Part shown: positions 52,164 through 63,826 of the stretch, piece by piece
How positions within the stretch are numbered: the stretch's first letter is position 1
Layout of the letters: the number at the start of each line of letters is the position of its first letter
Origin: Euonymus europaeus
Lineage: Eukaryota; Streptophyta; Magnoliopsida; Celastrales; Celastraceae
Assembly (NCBI GenBank): GCA_963580455.1
Contig: OY756969.1
Location: 23,966,760 to 24,030,759 of the forward strand
Direction: 5' to 3'
DNA length: 64,000 bases
Program-made: the position numbers and the translations under genes
Notes under the pieces: model-generated
Told to the model about the DNA's origin: nothing
The model's input: the letters and a program-made list of their open reading frames with translations, nothing else
Database searches by the model: none

Positions 52164-54239
52164 ACTCGGAGTCAACGGATATTTATAAAACCGTTTACGT
52201 AAAGAAACCACATTTCGCGGCCAACTAGGTGAAACGAGACCTACTAGCCACGAGTTCTGAAATCAAAATCCGAAATGCCAGGATTGTAGAGCTCAAAAAG
52301 TAGTGTGAAATCAAGCTAAAAATCACCGAATTCAGAACTCGGAGTCAACGGATATTCATAAAACCATTTACGTAAAGAAACCACATTTCGCGGCTAACTA
52401 GGTTAAACGAGACCTACTAGCCACGAGTTCTGAAATTGAAATCCGAAATGCCTGGATTGTAGAGCTCGAAAAGTAGTGTGAAATCAAGCTAAAAATCACC
52501 AAATTCGTAACTCGGAGTCAACGGATATTCATAAAACTGTTTACGTAAAGAAACTACATTTCGCGGCTAACTAGGTGAAACGAGACCTACTAGCGACTAG
52601 TTCTGAAATCAAAATCCAAAACGCCAGGATTGTAGAGCACGAAAAGTAGTGTGAAATCAAGCTAAAAATCACCGAATTCAGAACTCGGAGTCAACGAATA
52701 TTCATAAAACCGTTTACGTAAAGAAATCACATTTCGCGACTAACTAGGTGAAACGAGACCTACTAGCCACGAGTTCTGAAATCGAAATCCGAAACGCTTT
52801 TATTGTGGAGCTAGAAAAGTAGTGTGAAATCAAGTTAAAAATCACCGAATTCAGAACTCGGAGTCAACGGATATTCATAAAACCGTTCACGTAAAGAAAC
52901 CACATTTCGCGGCTAACTAGGTGAAACGAGACCTACTAGCCACGAGTTCTGAAATCGAAATCCGAAACGCCTTTATTGTGGAGCTAGAAAAGTAGTGTGA
53001 AATCAAGTTAAAAATCACCGAATTCAGAACTCGGAGTCAACGGATATTCATAAAACCGTTTACGTAAAGAAACCACATTTTGCGGCTAACTAGGTGAGAT
53101 GAGACCTACTAGCCACGAGTTCTGAAATCAAAATCCGAAACGCCAGGATTGTAGAGCTCGAAAAGTAGTTTGAAATCAAGCTAAAAATCACCGAATTCAG
53201 AACTCGGAGTCAACGGATATTCATAAAACCGTTCACGTAAAGAAACCACATTTCGCGGCTAACTAGGTGAAACGAGACCTACTAGCCAAAAGTTCTGAAA
53301 TAAAAATCCAAAACCCCAGGATTGTAAAGCTCGAAAAGTAGTGTGAAATCAAGCTAAAAATCACCGAATTCAGAACTCGGAGTCAATGGATATTCATAAA
53401 ACCGTTTACGTAAAGAAACCACATTTCGCGGCTAACTAGGTGAGATGAGACCTACTAGCCACGAGTTCTGAAATCAAAATCCGAAATGCCAGGATTGTAG
53501 AGCTCGAAAAGTAGTGTGAAATGAAGCTAAAAATCACCGAATTCAGAAGTCGGAGTCAACGGATATTCATAAAACCGTTTACGTAAAGAAACCACATTTC
53601 GCGGCCAACTAGGTGAAACGAGACCTACTAGCCACGAGTTCTGAAATCAAAATCCGAAATGCCAGGATTGTAGAGCTCAAAAAGTAGTGTGAAATCAAGC
53701 TAAAAATCAGTGAATTCAGAACTCGGAGTCAACGGATATTCATAAAACCATTTACGTAAAGAAACCACATTTCGCGGCTAACTTGGTTAAACGAGACCTA
53801 CTAGCCACGAGTTCTGAAATCGAAATCCGAAGCGCCAGGATTGTAGAGCTCGAAAAGTAGTGTGAAATCAAGCTAAAAATCACCAAATTCGTAACTCGGA
53901 GTCAACGGATATTCATAAAACCATTTACGTAAAGAAACCACATTTCGCGGCTAACTTGGTTAAACGAGACCTACTAGCCACGAGTTCTGAAATCGAAATC
54001 CGAAACGCCAGGATTGTAGAGCTCGAAAAGTAGTGTGAAATCAAGCTAAAAATCACCAAATTCGTAACTCGGAGTCAACGGATATTCATAAAACTGTTTA
54101 CGTAAAGAAACCACATTTCGCGGCTAACTAGGGGAAACGAGACCTACTAGCCACGAGTTCTGAAATCAAAATCCGAAACGACAGGATTGTAGAGCTCAAA
54201 AAGTAGTGCGAAATCAAGCTAAAAATCACCGAATTCAGA
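52164..54239. repeat. Twelve monomers paralleling the 3533-bp HOR
   Basis: The order follows 43841 onward: TTTATAAAACC with GGCCAAC, CCATTTACG with TGCCTGG, AACTGTTT with CTACATTT, TCAACGAAT with TTCGCGACTAAC and CTTTTATTGTGG, GCCTTTATTGTGG, GGTGAGATGAG, TTCACGTAAAG, then the AGTCGGAG, GGCCAAC, CTTGGTTAAACG and TAGGGGAAACG run leading to C7. Several units are missing relative to the full copy. Confidence 0.85.
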
Positions 54240-54485
54240 ACTCGGAGTCAAGGGATATTCATAAAACCGTTTACGTAAAGAAACCACATTTCGCGGCTAA
54301 CTAGGTGAAACGAGACCTACTAGCCACGAGTTCTGAAATCAAAATCCGAAAAGAAACCACATTTTGCGGCTAACTAGGTGAAACGAGACCTACTAGCCAC
54401 AAGTTCTGAAATCGAAATCCAAAACGCCAGGATTGTAGAGCTCGAAAAGTAGTTTGAAATCAAGCTAAAAATCACCGAATTCAGA
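54240..54485. repeat. Composite 246-bp unit C7
   Basis: The left arm is TCAAGGG as in C1. The right arm has TTTTGCGG and CACAAGTTC but AACGCCAGG rather than AACGCTAGG. It is the rightmost composite; none is seen in the remaining 9.5 kb. Confidence 0.96.
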
Positions 54486-57400
54486 ACTCGGAGTCAACGG
54501 ATATTCATAAAACCGTTCACGTAAAGAAACCACATTTCGCGGCTAACTAGGTGAAACGAGACCTACTAGCCACAAGTTCTGAAATCAAAATCCAAAACCC
54601 CAGGATTGTAAAGCTCGAAAAGTAGTGTGAAATCAAGCTAAAAATCACCGAATTCAGAACTCGGAGTCAACGGATATTCATAAAACCGTTTACGTAAAGA
54701 AACCACATTTCGCGGCTAACTAGGTGAGATGAGATCTACTAGCCACGAGTTCTGAAATCAAAATCCGAAATGCCAGGATTGTAGAGCTCGAAAAGTAGTG
54801 TGAAATGAAGCTAAAAATCACCGAATTCAAAAGTCGGAGTCAACGGATATTCATAAAACAGTTAACGTAAAGAAATCACATTTCGCGACTAGCTAGGTGA
54901 AACGAGACCTACTAGCCACGAGTTCTGAAATCGAAATCCGAAACGCTTTTATTGTGGAGCTAAAAAAGTAGTGTGAAATCAAGTTAAAAATCACCGAATT
55001 CAGAATTCGGAGTCAACGGATATTCATAAAACCGTTCACGTAAAGAAACCACATTTCGCGGCTAACTAGGTGAAACGAGACCTACTAGCCACGAGTTCTG
55101 AAATCGAAATCCGAAACGCCTTTATTGTGGAGCTAGAAAAGTAGTGTGAAATCAAGTTAAAAATCACCGAATTCAGAACTCGGAGTCAACGGATATTCAT
55201 AAAACCGTTTACGTAAAGAAACCACATTTCGCGGCTAACTAGGTGAGATGAGACCTACTAGCCACGAGTTCTGAAATCAAAATCCGAAACGCCAGGATTG
55301 TAGAGCTCGAAAAGTAGTTTGAAATCAAGCTAAAAATCACCGAATTCAGAACTCGGAGTCAACGGATATTCATAAAACCGTTCACGTAAAGAAACCACAT
55401 TTCGCGGCTAACTAGGTGAAACGAGACCTACTAGCCACAAGTTCTGAAATCAAAATCCAAAACACCAGGATTGTAAAGCTCGAAAAGTAGTGTGAAATCA
55501 AGCTAAAAATCACCGAATTCAGAACTCGGAGTCAATGGATATTCATAAAACCGTTTACGTAAAGAAACCACATTTCGCGGCTAACTAGGTGAGATGAGAC
55601 CTACTAGCCACGAGTTCTGAAATCAAAATCCGAAATGCCAGGATTGTAGAGCTCGAAAAGTAGTGTGAAATGAAGCTAAAAATCACCGAATTCAGAAGTC
55701 GGAGTCAACGGATATTCATAAAACCGTTTACGTAAAGAAACAACATTTCGCGGCCAACTAGGTGAAACGAGACCTACTAGCCACGAGTTCTGAAATCAAA
55801 ATCCGAAATGCCAGGATTGTAGAGCTCAAAAAGTAGTGTGAAATCAAGCTAAAAATCAGCGAATTCAGAACTCGGAGTCAACGGATATTCATAAAACCAT
55901 TTACGTAAAGAAACCACATTTCGCGGCTAACTTGGTTAAACGAGACCTACTAGCCACGAGTTCTGAAATTGAAATCCGAAATGCCAGGATTGTAGAGCTC
56001 GAAAAGTAGTGTGAAATCAAGCTAAAAATCACCAAATTCGTAACTCGGAGTCAACGGATATTCATAAAACTGTTTACGTAAAGAAACCACATTTCGCGGC
56101 TAACTAGGTGAAATGAGACCTACTAGCGACAAGTTCTGAAATCAAAATCCAAAACGCCAGGATTGTAGAGCACGAAAAGTAGTGTGAAATCAAGCTAAAA
56201 ATCACCGAATTCAGAACTCGGAGTCAACGAATATTCATAAAACCGTTTACGTAAAGAAACCACATTTCGCGGCTAACTAGCTGAAACGAGACCTACTAGC
56301 CACGAGTTCTGAAATCGAAATCCGAAACGCCTTTATTGTGGAGTTTGAAAAGTAGTGTGAAATCAAGTTAAAAATCACTGAATTCAGAACTCGGAGTCAA
56401 CGGATATTCATAAAACCGTTTACGTAAAGAAACCACATTTCGCGGCTAACCAGGTGAAACGAGACCTACTAGCCACGAGTTCTGAATTCAAAATATGAAA
56501 CACCAAGATTGAAGAGCTCAAAAAGTAGTGCGAAATCAAGCTAAAAATCACCGAATTCAGAACTCGGAGTTAACGGATATGCATAAAACCGTTTACGTAA
56601 AGAAACCACATTTCGCGGCTAACTAGGTGAAACGAGACCTACTAGCCACGAGTTCTGAAATCGAAATCCGAAACTCCAGGATTGTAGAGCTCGAAAAGTA
56701 GTTTGAAATCAAGCTAAAAATCACCGAATTCAGAACTCGGAGTCAACGGATATTCATAAAACCGTTCACGTAAAGAAACCACATTTCGCGGCTAACTAGG
56801 TGAAACGAAACCTACTAGCCACAAGTTCTGAAATCAAAATCCAAAACCCCAGGATTGTAAAGCTCGAAAAGTAGTGTGAAATCAACCTAAAAATCACCGA
56901 ATTCAGAACTCGGAGTCAACGGATATTCATAAAACCGTTCACGTAAAGAAACCACATTTCGCGGCTAACTAGGTGAAACGAGACCTACTAGCCACGAGTT
57001 CTGAAATCGAAATTCGAAACGCCAGGTTTGTAGAGCTCGAAAAGTAGTGTGAAATCAAGCTAAAAATCACAGAATTTAGAACTCGGAGTCAACGAATATT
57101 CATAAAACCGGTTACGTAAAGAAACCACATTTCGCGGCCAACTAGGTGAAACGAGACCTACTAGCCACGAGTTCTGAAATCAAAATCCGAAATTCCAGGA
57201 TATTAGAGCTCAAAAATTAGTGTGAAATCAAGCTAAAAATCACCGAATTCAGAACTCCGAGTCGACGGATATTCATAAAACCGTTTACGTAAAGAAACCA
57301 CATTTTGCGGCTAACTAGGTGAAACGAGACCTACTAGCCACGAGTTCTGAAATCGAAATCCGAAATGCCAGGATTGTAGAGCTCGAAAAGTAGTTTGAAA

Positions 57401-59848
57401 TCAAGCTAAAAATCACCGAATTCATAACTCGGAGTCAACGGATATTCATAAAACCGTTCACGTAAAGAAACCACATTTCGCGGCTAACTAGGTGAAACGA
57501 GACCTACTAGCCACAAGTTCTGAAATCAAAATCCAAAACCCCAGGATTGTAAAGCTCGAAAAGTAGTGTGAAATCAAGCTAAAAATCACCGAATTCATTA
57601 CTCGGAGTCAACGGATATTCATAAAACCGTTTACGTAAAGAAACCACATTTCGCGGCTAACTAGGTGAGATGAGACCTACTAGCCACGAGTTCTGAAATC
57701 AAAATCCGAAATGCCAGGATTGTAGAGCTCGAAAAGTAGTGTGAAATGAAGCTAAAAATCACCGAATTCAGAAGTCGGAGTCAACGGATATTCATAAAAC
57801 CGTTTACGTAAAGAAACCACATTTCGCGGCCAACTAGGTGAAACGAGACCTACTAGCCACGAGTTCTGAAATCAAAATCCGAAATGCCAGGATTGTAGAG
57901 CTCAAAAAGTAGTGTGAAATCAAGCTAAAAATCACCGAATTCAGAACTCGGAGTCAACGGATATTCATAAAACCATTTACGTAAAGAAACCACATTTCGC
58001 GGCTAACTAGGTTAAACGAGACCTACTAGCCACGAGTTCTGAAATTGAAATCCGAAATGCCAGGATTGTAGAGCTCGAAAAGTAGTGTGAAATCAAGCTA
58101 AAAATCACCAAATTCGTAACTCGGAGTCAACGGATATTCATAAAACTGTTTACGTAAAGAAACCACATTTCGCGGCCAACTGGGTGAAACGAGACCTACT
58201 AGCCACGAGTTCTGAAATCAAAATCCGAAATTCCAGGATTGTAGAGCTCAAAAATTAGTGTGAAATCAAGCTAAAAATCACCGAATTCAGAACTCGGAGT
58301 CAACGAATATTCATAAAACCGTTTACGTAAAGAAACCACATTTCGCGACTAACTAGGTGAAACGAGACCTACTAGCCACGAGTTCTGAAATTGAAATCCG
58401 AAACGCTTTTATTGTGGAGCTAGAAAAGTAGTGTGAAATCAAGTTAAAAATCACCGAATTCAGAACTCGGAGTCAACGGATATTCATAAAACCGTTCACG
58501 TAAAGAAACTACATTTCGCGGCTAACTAGGTGAAACGAGACCTACTAGCCACGAGTTCTGAAATCGAAATCCGAAACGCCTTTATTGTGGAGCTAGAAAA
58601 GTAGTGTGAAATCAAGTTAAAAATCACCGAATTCAGAACTCGGAGTCAACGGATATTCATAAAACCGTTTACGTAAAGAAACCACATTTCGCGGCTAACT
58701 AGGTGAGATGAGACCTACTAGCCACGAGTTCTGAAATCAAAATCCGAAACGCCAGGATTGTAGAGCTCGAAAAGTAGTTTGAAATCAAGCTAAAAATCAA
58801 CGAATTCAGAACTCGGAGTCAACGGATATTCATAAAACCGTTCACGTAAAGAAACCACATTTCGCGGCTAACTAGGTGAAACGAGACCTACTAGCCACAA
58901 GTTCTGAAATCAAAATCCAAAACAGCAGGATTGTAAAGCTCGAAAAGTAGTGTGAAATCAAGCTAAAAATCACCGAATTCAGAACTCGGAGTCAATGGAT
59001 ATTCATAAAACCGTTTACGTAAAGAAACGACATTTCGCGGCTAACTAGGTGAGATGAGACCTACTAGCCACGAGTTCTGAAATCAAAATCCGAAATGCCA
59101 GGATTGTAGAGCTCGAAAAGTAGTGTGAAATGAAGCTAAAAATCACCGAATTCAGAAGTCGGAGTCAACGGATATTCATAAAACCGTTTACGTAAAGAAA
59201 CCACATTTCGCGGCCAACTGGGTGAAACGAGACCTACTAGCCACGAGTTCTGAAATCAAAATCCGAAATTCCAGGATTGTAGAGCTCAAAAATTAGTGTG
59301 AAATCAAGCTAAAAATCACCGAATTCAGAACTCGGAGTCAACGGATATTCATAAAACCGTTTACGTAAAGAAACCACATTTCGCGGCTAACTAGGTGAAA
59401 CGAGACCTACTAGCCACGAGTTCTGAAATCGAAATCCGAAACGCCAGGATTGTAGAGCTCGAAAAGTAGTTTGAAATCAAGCTAAAAATCATCGAATTCA
59501 GAACTCGGAGTCAACGGATATTCATAAAACCGTTCACGTAAAGAAACCACATTTCGCGGCTAACTAGGTGAAACGAGACCTACTAGCCACAAGTTCTGAA
59601 ATCAAAATCCAAAACCCCAAGATTTTAAAGCTCGAAAAGTAGTGTGAAATCAAGCTAAAAATCACCGAATTCAGAACTCGGAGTCAACGGATATTCATAA
59701 AACCATTTACGTAAAGAAACCACATTTCGCGGCTAACTAGGTGAGATGCGACCTACTAGCCACGAGTTCTGAAATCAAAATCCGAAACGCCAGGATTGTA
59801 GAGCTCGAAAAGTAGTGTGAAATAAAGCTAAAAATCACCGAATTCAGA
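54486..59848. repeat. 31 monomers, degraded continuation of the 3533-bp HOR
   Basis: The same monomer types recur (TTCACGTAAAG, GGTGAGATGAG, GGCCAAC, CTTTTATTGTGG, GCCTTTATTGTGG, CCATTTACG) in partial order, without composites and with more private changes. Examples are ATATGAAACACC with GATTGAAGAGC near 56,500, CCGGTTACG near 57,108, and AGTCGACGG near 57,261. No gene is visible. Confidence 0.85.
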
Positions 59849-60540
59849 AGTCGGAGTCAACGGATATTCATAAAACCGTTTACGTAAAGAAACCACATTT
59901 CGCGGCCAACTTGGTGATACGAGACCTACTAGCCACGAGTTCTGAAATCAAAATCCGAAATTCAAGGATTGTAGAGCTCAAAAAGTAGTGTGAAATCAAG
60001 CTAAAAATCACCGAATTCAGAACTCGGAGTCAACGGATATTCATAAAACCATTTACGTAAAGAAACCACATTTCGCGGCTAACTAGGTTAAACGAGACCT
60101 ACTAGCCACGAGTTCTGAAATCGAAATCCGAAATGCCAGGATTGTAGAGCTCTAAAAGTAGTGTGAAATCAAGCTAAAAATCACCAAATTCGTTACTCGA
60201 AGTCAACGGATATTCATAAAACTGTTTACGTAAAGAAACCACATTTCGCGGCTAACTAGGTGAAACGAGACCTACTAGCCACAAGTTCTGAAATCAAAAT
60301 CCAAAATTCCAGGATTGTAGAGCTCAAAAAGTAGTGTGAAATCAAGCTAAAAATCACCGAATTCAGAACTCGGAGTCAACGGATATTCATAAAACCATTT
60401 ACGTAAAGAAACCACATTTCGCGGCAAACTAGGTTAAACGAGACCTACTAGCCACGAGTTCTGAAATCGAAATCCGAAACGCCAGGATTGTAGAGCTCGA
60501 AAAGTAGTGTGAAATAAAGCTAAAAATCACCGAATTCAGA
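59849..60540. repeat. 4-mer duplication, copy 1
   Basis: The four monomers carry GGCCAACTTGGTGATACG with AATTCAAGG; CCATTTACG with CTCTAAAAG and CGTTACTCGAAG; AACTGTTT with CACAAG and AATTCC; and CGGCAAAC with GGTTAAACG. All recur 692 bp downstream. Confidence 0.92.
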
Positions 60541-61232
60541 AGTCGGAGTCAACGGATATTCATAAAACCGTTTACGTAAAGAAACCACATTTCGCGGCCA
60601 ACTTGGTGATACGAGACCTACTAGCCACGAGTTCTGAAATCAAAATCCGAAATTCAAGGATTGTAGAGCTCAAAAAGTAGTGTGAAATCAAGCTAAAAAT
60701 CACCGAATTCAGAACTCGGAGTCAACGGATATTCATAAAACCATTTACGTAAAGAAACCACATTTCGCGGCTAACTAGGTTAAACGAGACCTACTAGCCA
60801 CGAGTTCTGAAATCGAAATCCGAAATGCCAGGATTGTAGAGCTCTAAAAGTAGTGTGAAATCAAGCTAAAAATCACCAAATTCGTTACTCGAAGTCAACG
60901 GATATTCATAAAACTGTTTACGTAAAGAAACCACATTTCGCGGCTAACTAGGTGAAACGAGACCTACTAGCCACAAGTTCTGAAATCAAAATCCAAAATT
61001 CCAGGATTGTAGAGCTCAAAAAGTAGTGTGAAATCAAGCTAAAAATCACCGAATTCAGAACTCGGAGTCAACGGATATTCATAAAACCATTTACGTAAAG
61101 AAACCACATTTCGCGTCAAACTAGGTTAAACGAGACCTACTAGCCACGAGTTCTGAAATCGAAATCCGAAACGCCAGGATTGTAGAGGTCGAAAAGTAGT
61201 TTGAAATCAAGCTAAAAATCACCGAATTCAGA
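60541..61232. repeat. 4-mer duplication, copy 2
   Basis: This is the second copy of 59849-60540. It looks nearly identical until the last monomer, where it has GCGTCAAAC and TAGAGGTCG and then leaves the pattern with GTTTGAAATC instead of GTGTGAAATAAAGC. The duplicated segment therefore probably began within the monomer at 59676, which also has GAAATAAAGC and AGAAGTCGG. Confidence 0.9.
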
Positions 61233-63134
61233 ACTCGGAGTCAACGGATATTCATAAAACCGTTCACGTAAAGAAACCACATTTCGCGGCTAACTAGGTG
61301 AAACGAGACCTACTAGCCACAAGTTCTGAAATCAAAATCCAAAACCCCAGGATTTTAAAGCTCGAAAAGTAGTGTGAAATCAAGCTAAAAATCACCGAAT
61401 TCAGAACTCGGAGTCAACGGATATTCATAAAACCGTTTACGTAAAGAAACCACATTTCGCGGCTAACTAGGTGAGATGAGACCTACTAGCCACGAGTTCT
61501 GAAATCAAAATCCGAAACGCCAGGATTGTAGAGCTCGAAAAGTAGTGTGAAATGAAGCTAAAAATCACCGAATTCAGAAGTCGGAGTCAACGGATATTCA
61601 TAAAACCGTTTACGTAAAGAAACCACATTTCGCGGCCAACTAGGTGAAACGAGACCTACTAGCCACGAGTTCTGAAATCAAAATCCGAAATTCCAGTATT
61701 GTAGAGCTCAAAAAGTAGTATGAAATCAAGCTAAAAATCACCGAATTCAGAACTCGGAGTCAACGGATATTCATAAAACCATTTACGTAAAGAAACCACA
61801 TTTCGCGGCTAACTAGGTTAAACGAGACCTACTAGCCACGAGTTCTGAAATCGAAATCCGAAACACCAGGATTGTAGAGCACGAAAAGTAGTGTGAAATC
61901 AAGCTAAAAATCACCGAATTCAGAACTCGGAGTCAACGAATATTCATAAAACCGTTTACGTAAAGAAACCACATTTCGCGGCTAACTAGGTGAAACGAGA
62001 GCTACTAGCCACGAGTTCTGAAATCGATATCCGAAACGCCTTTATTGTGGAGCTAGAAAAGTAGTGTGAAATCAAGTTAAAAATCACCGAATTCAGAACT
62101 CGGAGTCACGGATATTCATAAAACCGTTTACGTAAAGAAACCGCATTTCGCGGCTAACCAGGTGAAACGAGACCTACTAGCCACGAGTTCTGAAATCAAA
62201 ATATGAAACACCAAGATTGAAGAGCTCAAAAAGTAGTGCGAAATCAAGCTAAAAATCACCGAATTCAGAACTCGGAGTCAACGGATATTCGTAAAACCGT
62301 TTACGTAAAGAAACCACATTTCGCGGCTAACTAGGTGAGACGAGACTTACTAGCCACGAGTTCTGAAATCAAAATCCGAAACTCCAGGATTGTAGAGCTC
62401 GAAAAGTAGTGTGAAATGAAGCTAAAAATCACCGAATTCAGAACTCGGAGTCAACGGATATTCATAAAACCGTTTACGTAAAGAAACCACATTTCGCGGC
62501 TAACTAGGTGAAACGAGACCTACAAGCCACGAGTTCTGAAATCGAAATCCGAAACACCAGGATTGTAGAGCTCGAAAAGTAGTGTGAAATCAAGCTAAAA
62601 ATCACCGAATTCAGAACTCGGAGTCAACGGATATTCATAAAACCGTTTACGTAAAGAAACCACATTTCGCGGCTAACTAGGTGAAATAAGACCTACTAGC
62701 CACGAGTTCTGAAATCGAAATCCGAAATGCCAGGATTGTAGAGCTCGAAAAGTAGTGTGAAATCAAGCTAAAAATCACCGAATTCATAACTCGGAGTCAA
62801 CGGATATTCATAAAACCGTTTACGTAAAGAAACCACATTTCGCGGCTAACTAGGTGAAACGAGACCTAGTAGCCACGAGTACTGAAATCGAAATCCGAAA
62901 CACCAGGATTGTAGATCTCGAAAAGTAGTGTGAAATCAAGCTAAAAATCACCGAATTCATAACTCGGAGTCAACGGATATTCATAAAACCGTTTACGTAA
63001 AGAAACCACATTTCGCGGCTAACTAGGTGAAACGAGACCTACTAGCCACGAGTTCTCAAATCAAAATCCGAAACGCCAGGATTGTAGAGTTCAAAAATTA
63101 GTGTGAAATCAAGCTAAAAATCACCGAATTCAGA
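61233..63134. repeat. Eleven mixed monomers
   Basis: These eleven units (1902 bp) are one base short through TCACGG near 62,107. They include a second ATATGAAACACC / GATTGAAGAGC monomer (about 62,200) like that at 56.5 kb, and TCGATATCC near 62,025. No higher-order period and no gene are visible. Confidence 0.87.
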
Positions 63135-63826
63135 ACTCGGAGTCAACGGATATTCATAAAACCGTTTACGTAAAGAAACCACATTTTGCGGCTAACTAGG
63201 TGAAACGAGACCTACTGGCCACGAGTTCTGAAATCAAAATCCGAAACCCCAGGATTGTAGAGCTCGAAAAGTAGTGTGAAATCAAGCTAAAAATCACCGA
63301 ATTCTAAACTCGGAGTCAACGGATATTCATAAAACCGTTTACGTAAAGAAACCACATTTCGCGGCTAACTAGGTGAAACGAGACCAACTAGCCAAAAGTT
63401 CTGAAATCGAAATCCAAAACTCCAGGATTGTAGAGCTCGAAAAGTAGTTTGAAATCAAGCTAAAAATCACCGAATTCAGAACTCGGAGTCAACGGATATT
63501 CATAAAACCGTTTACGTAAAGAAACCACATTTTGCGGCTAACTAGGTGAAACGAGACCTACTGGCCACGAGTTCTGAAATCAAAATCCGAAACGCCAGGA
63601 TTGTAGAGCTCGAAAAGTAGTGTGAAATCAAGCTAAAAATCACCGAATTCTAAACTCGGAGTCAACGGATATTCATAAAACCGTTTACGTAAAGAAACCA
63701 CATTTCGCGGCTAACTAGGTGAAACGAGACCAACTAGCCAAAAGTTCTGAAATCGAAATCCAAAACTCCAGGATTGTAGAGCTCGAAAAGTAGTTTGAAA
63801 TCAAGCTAAAAATCACCGAATTCAGA
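63135..63826. repeat. 2-mer HOR, two copies
   Basis: Monomer pair 63135-63480 is repeated at 63481-63826. The first member has TTTTGCGG and CTGGCCACG; the second has ATTCTAAACTCGG at its left edge, GACCAACTAGCCAAAAG, AACTCC and GTTTGAAATC. I notice only a single difference (AACCCC against AACGCC), so the duplication is very recent. Confidence 0.92.

Noticed and set aside
43249..54485. Composite units as assembly errors
   Set aside because: Seven copies with an identical junction but different flanks are hard to produce by misassembly. Raw reads would still be the decisive check.
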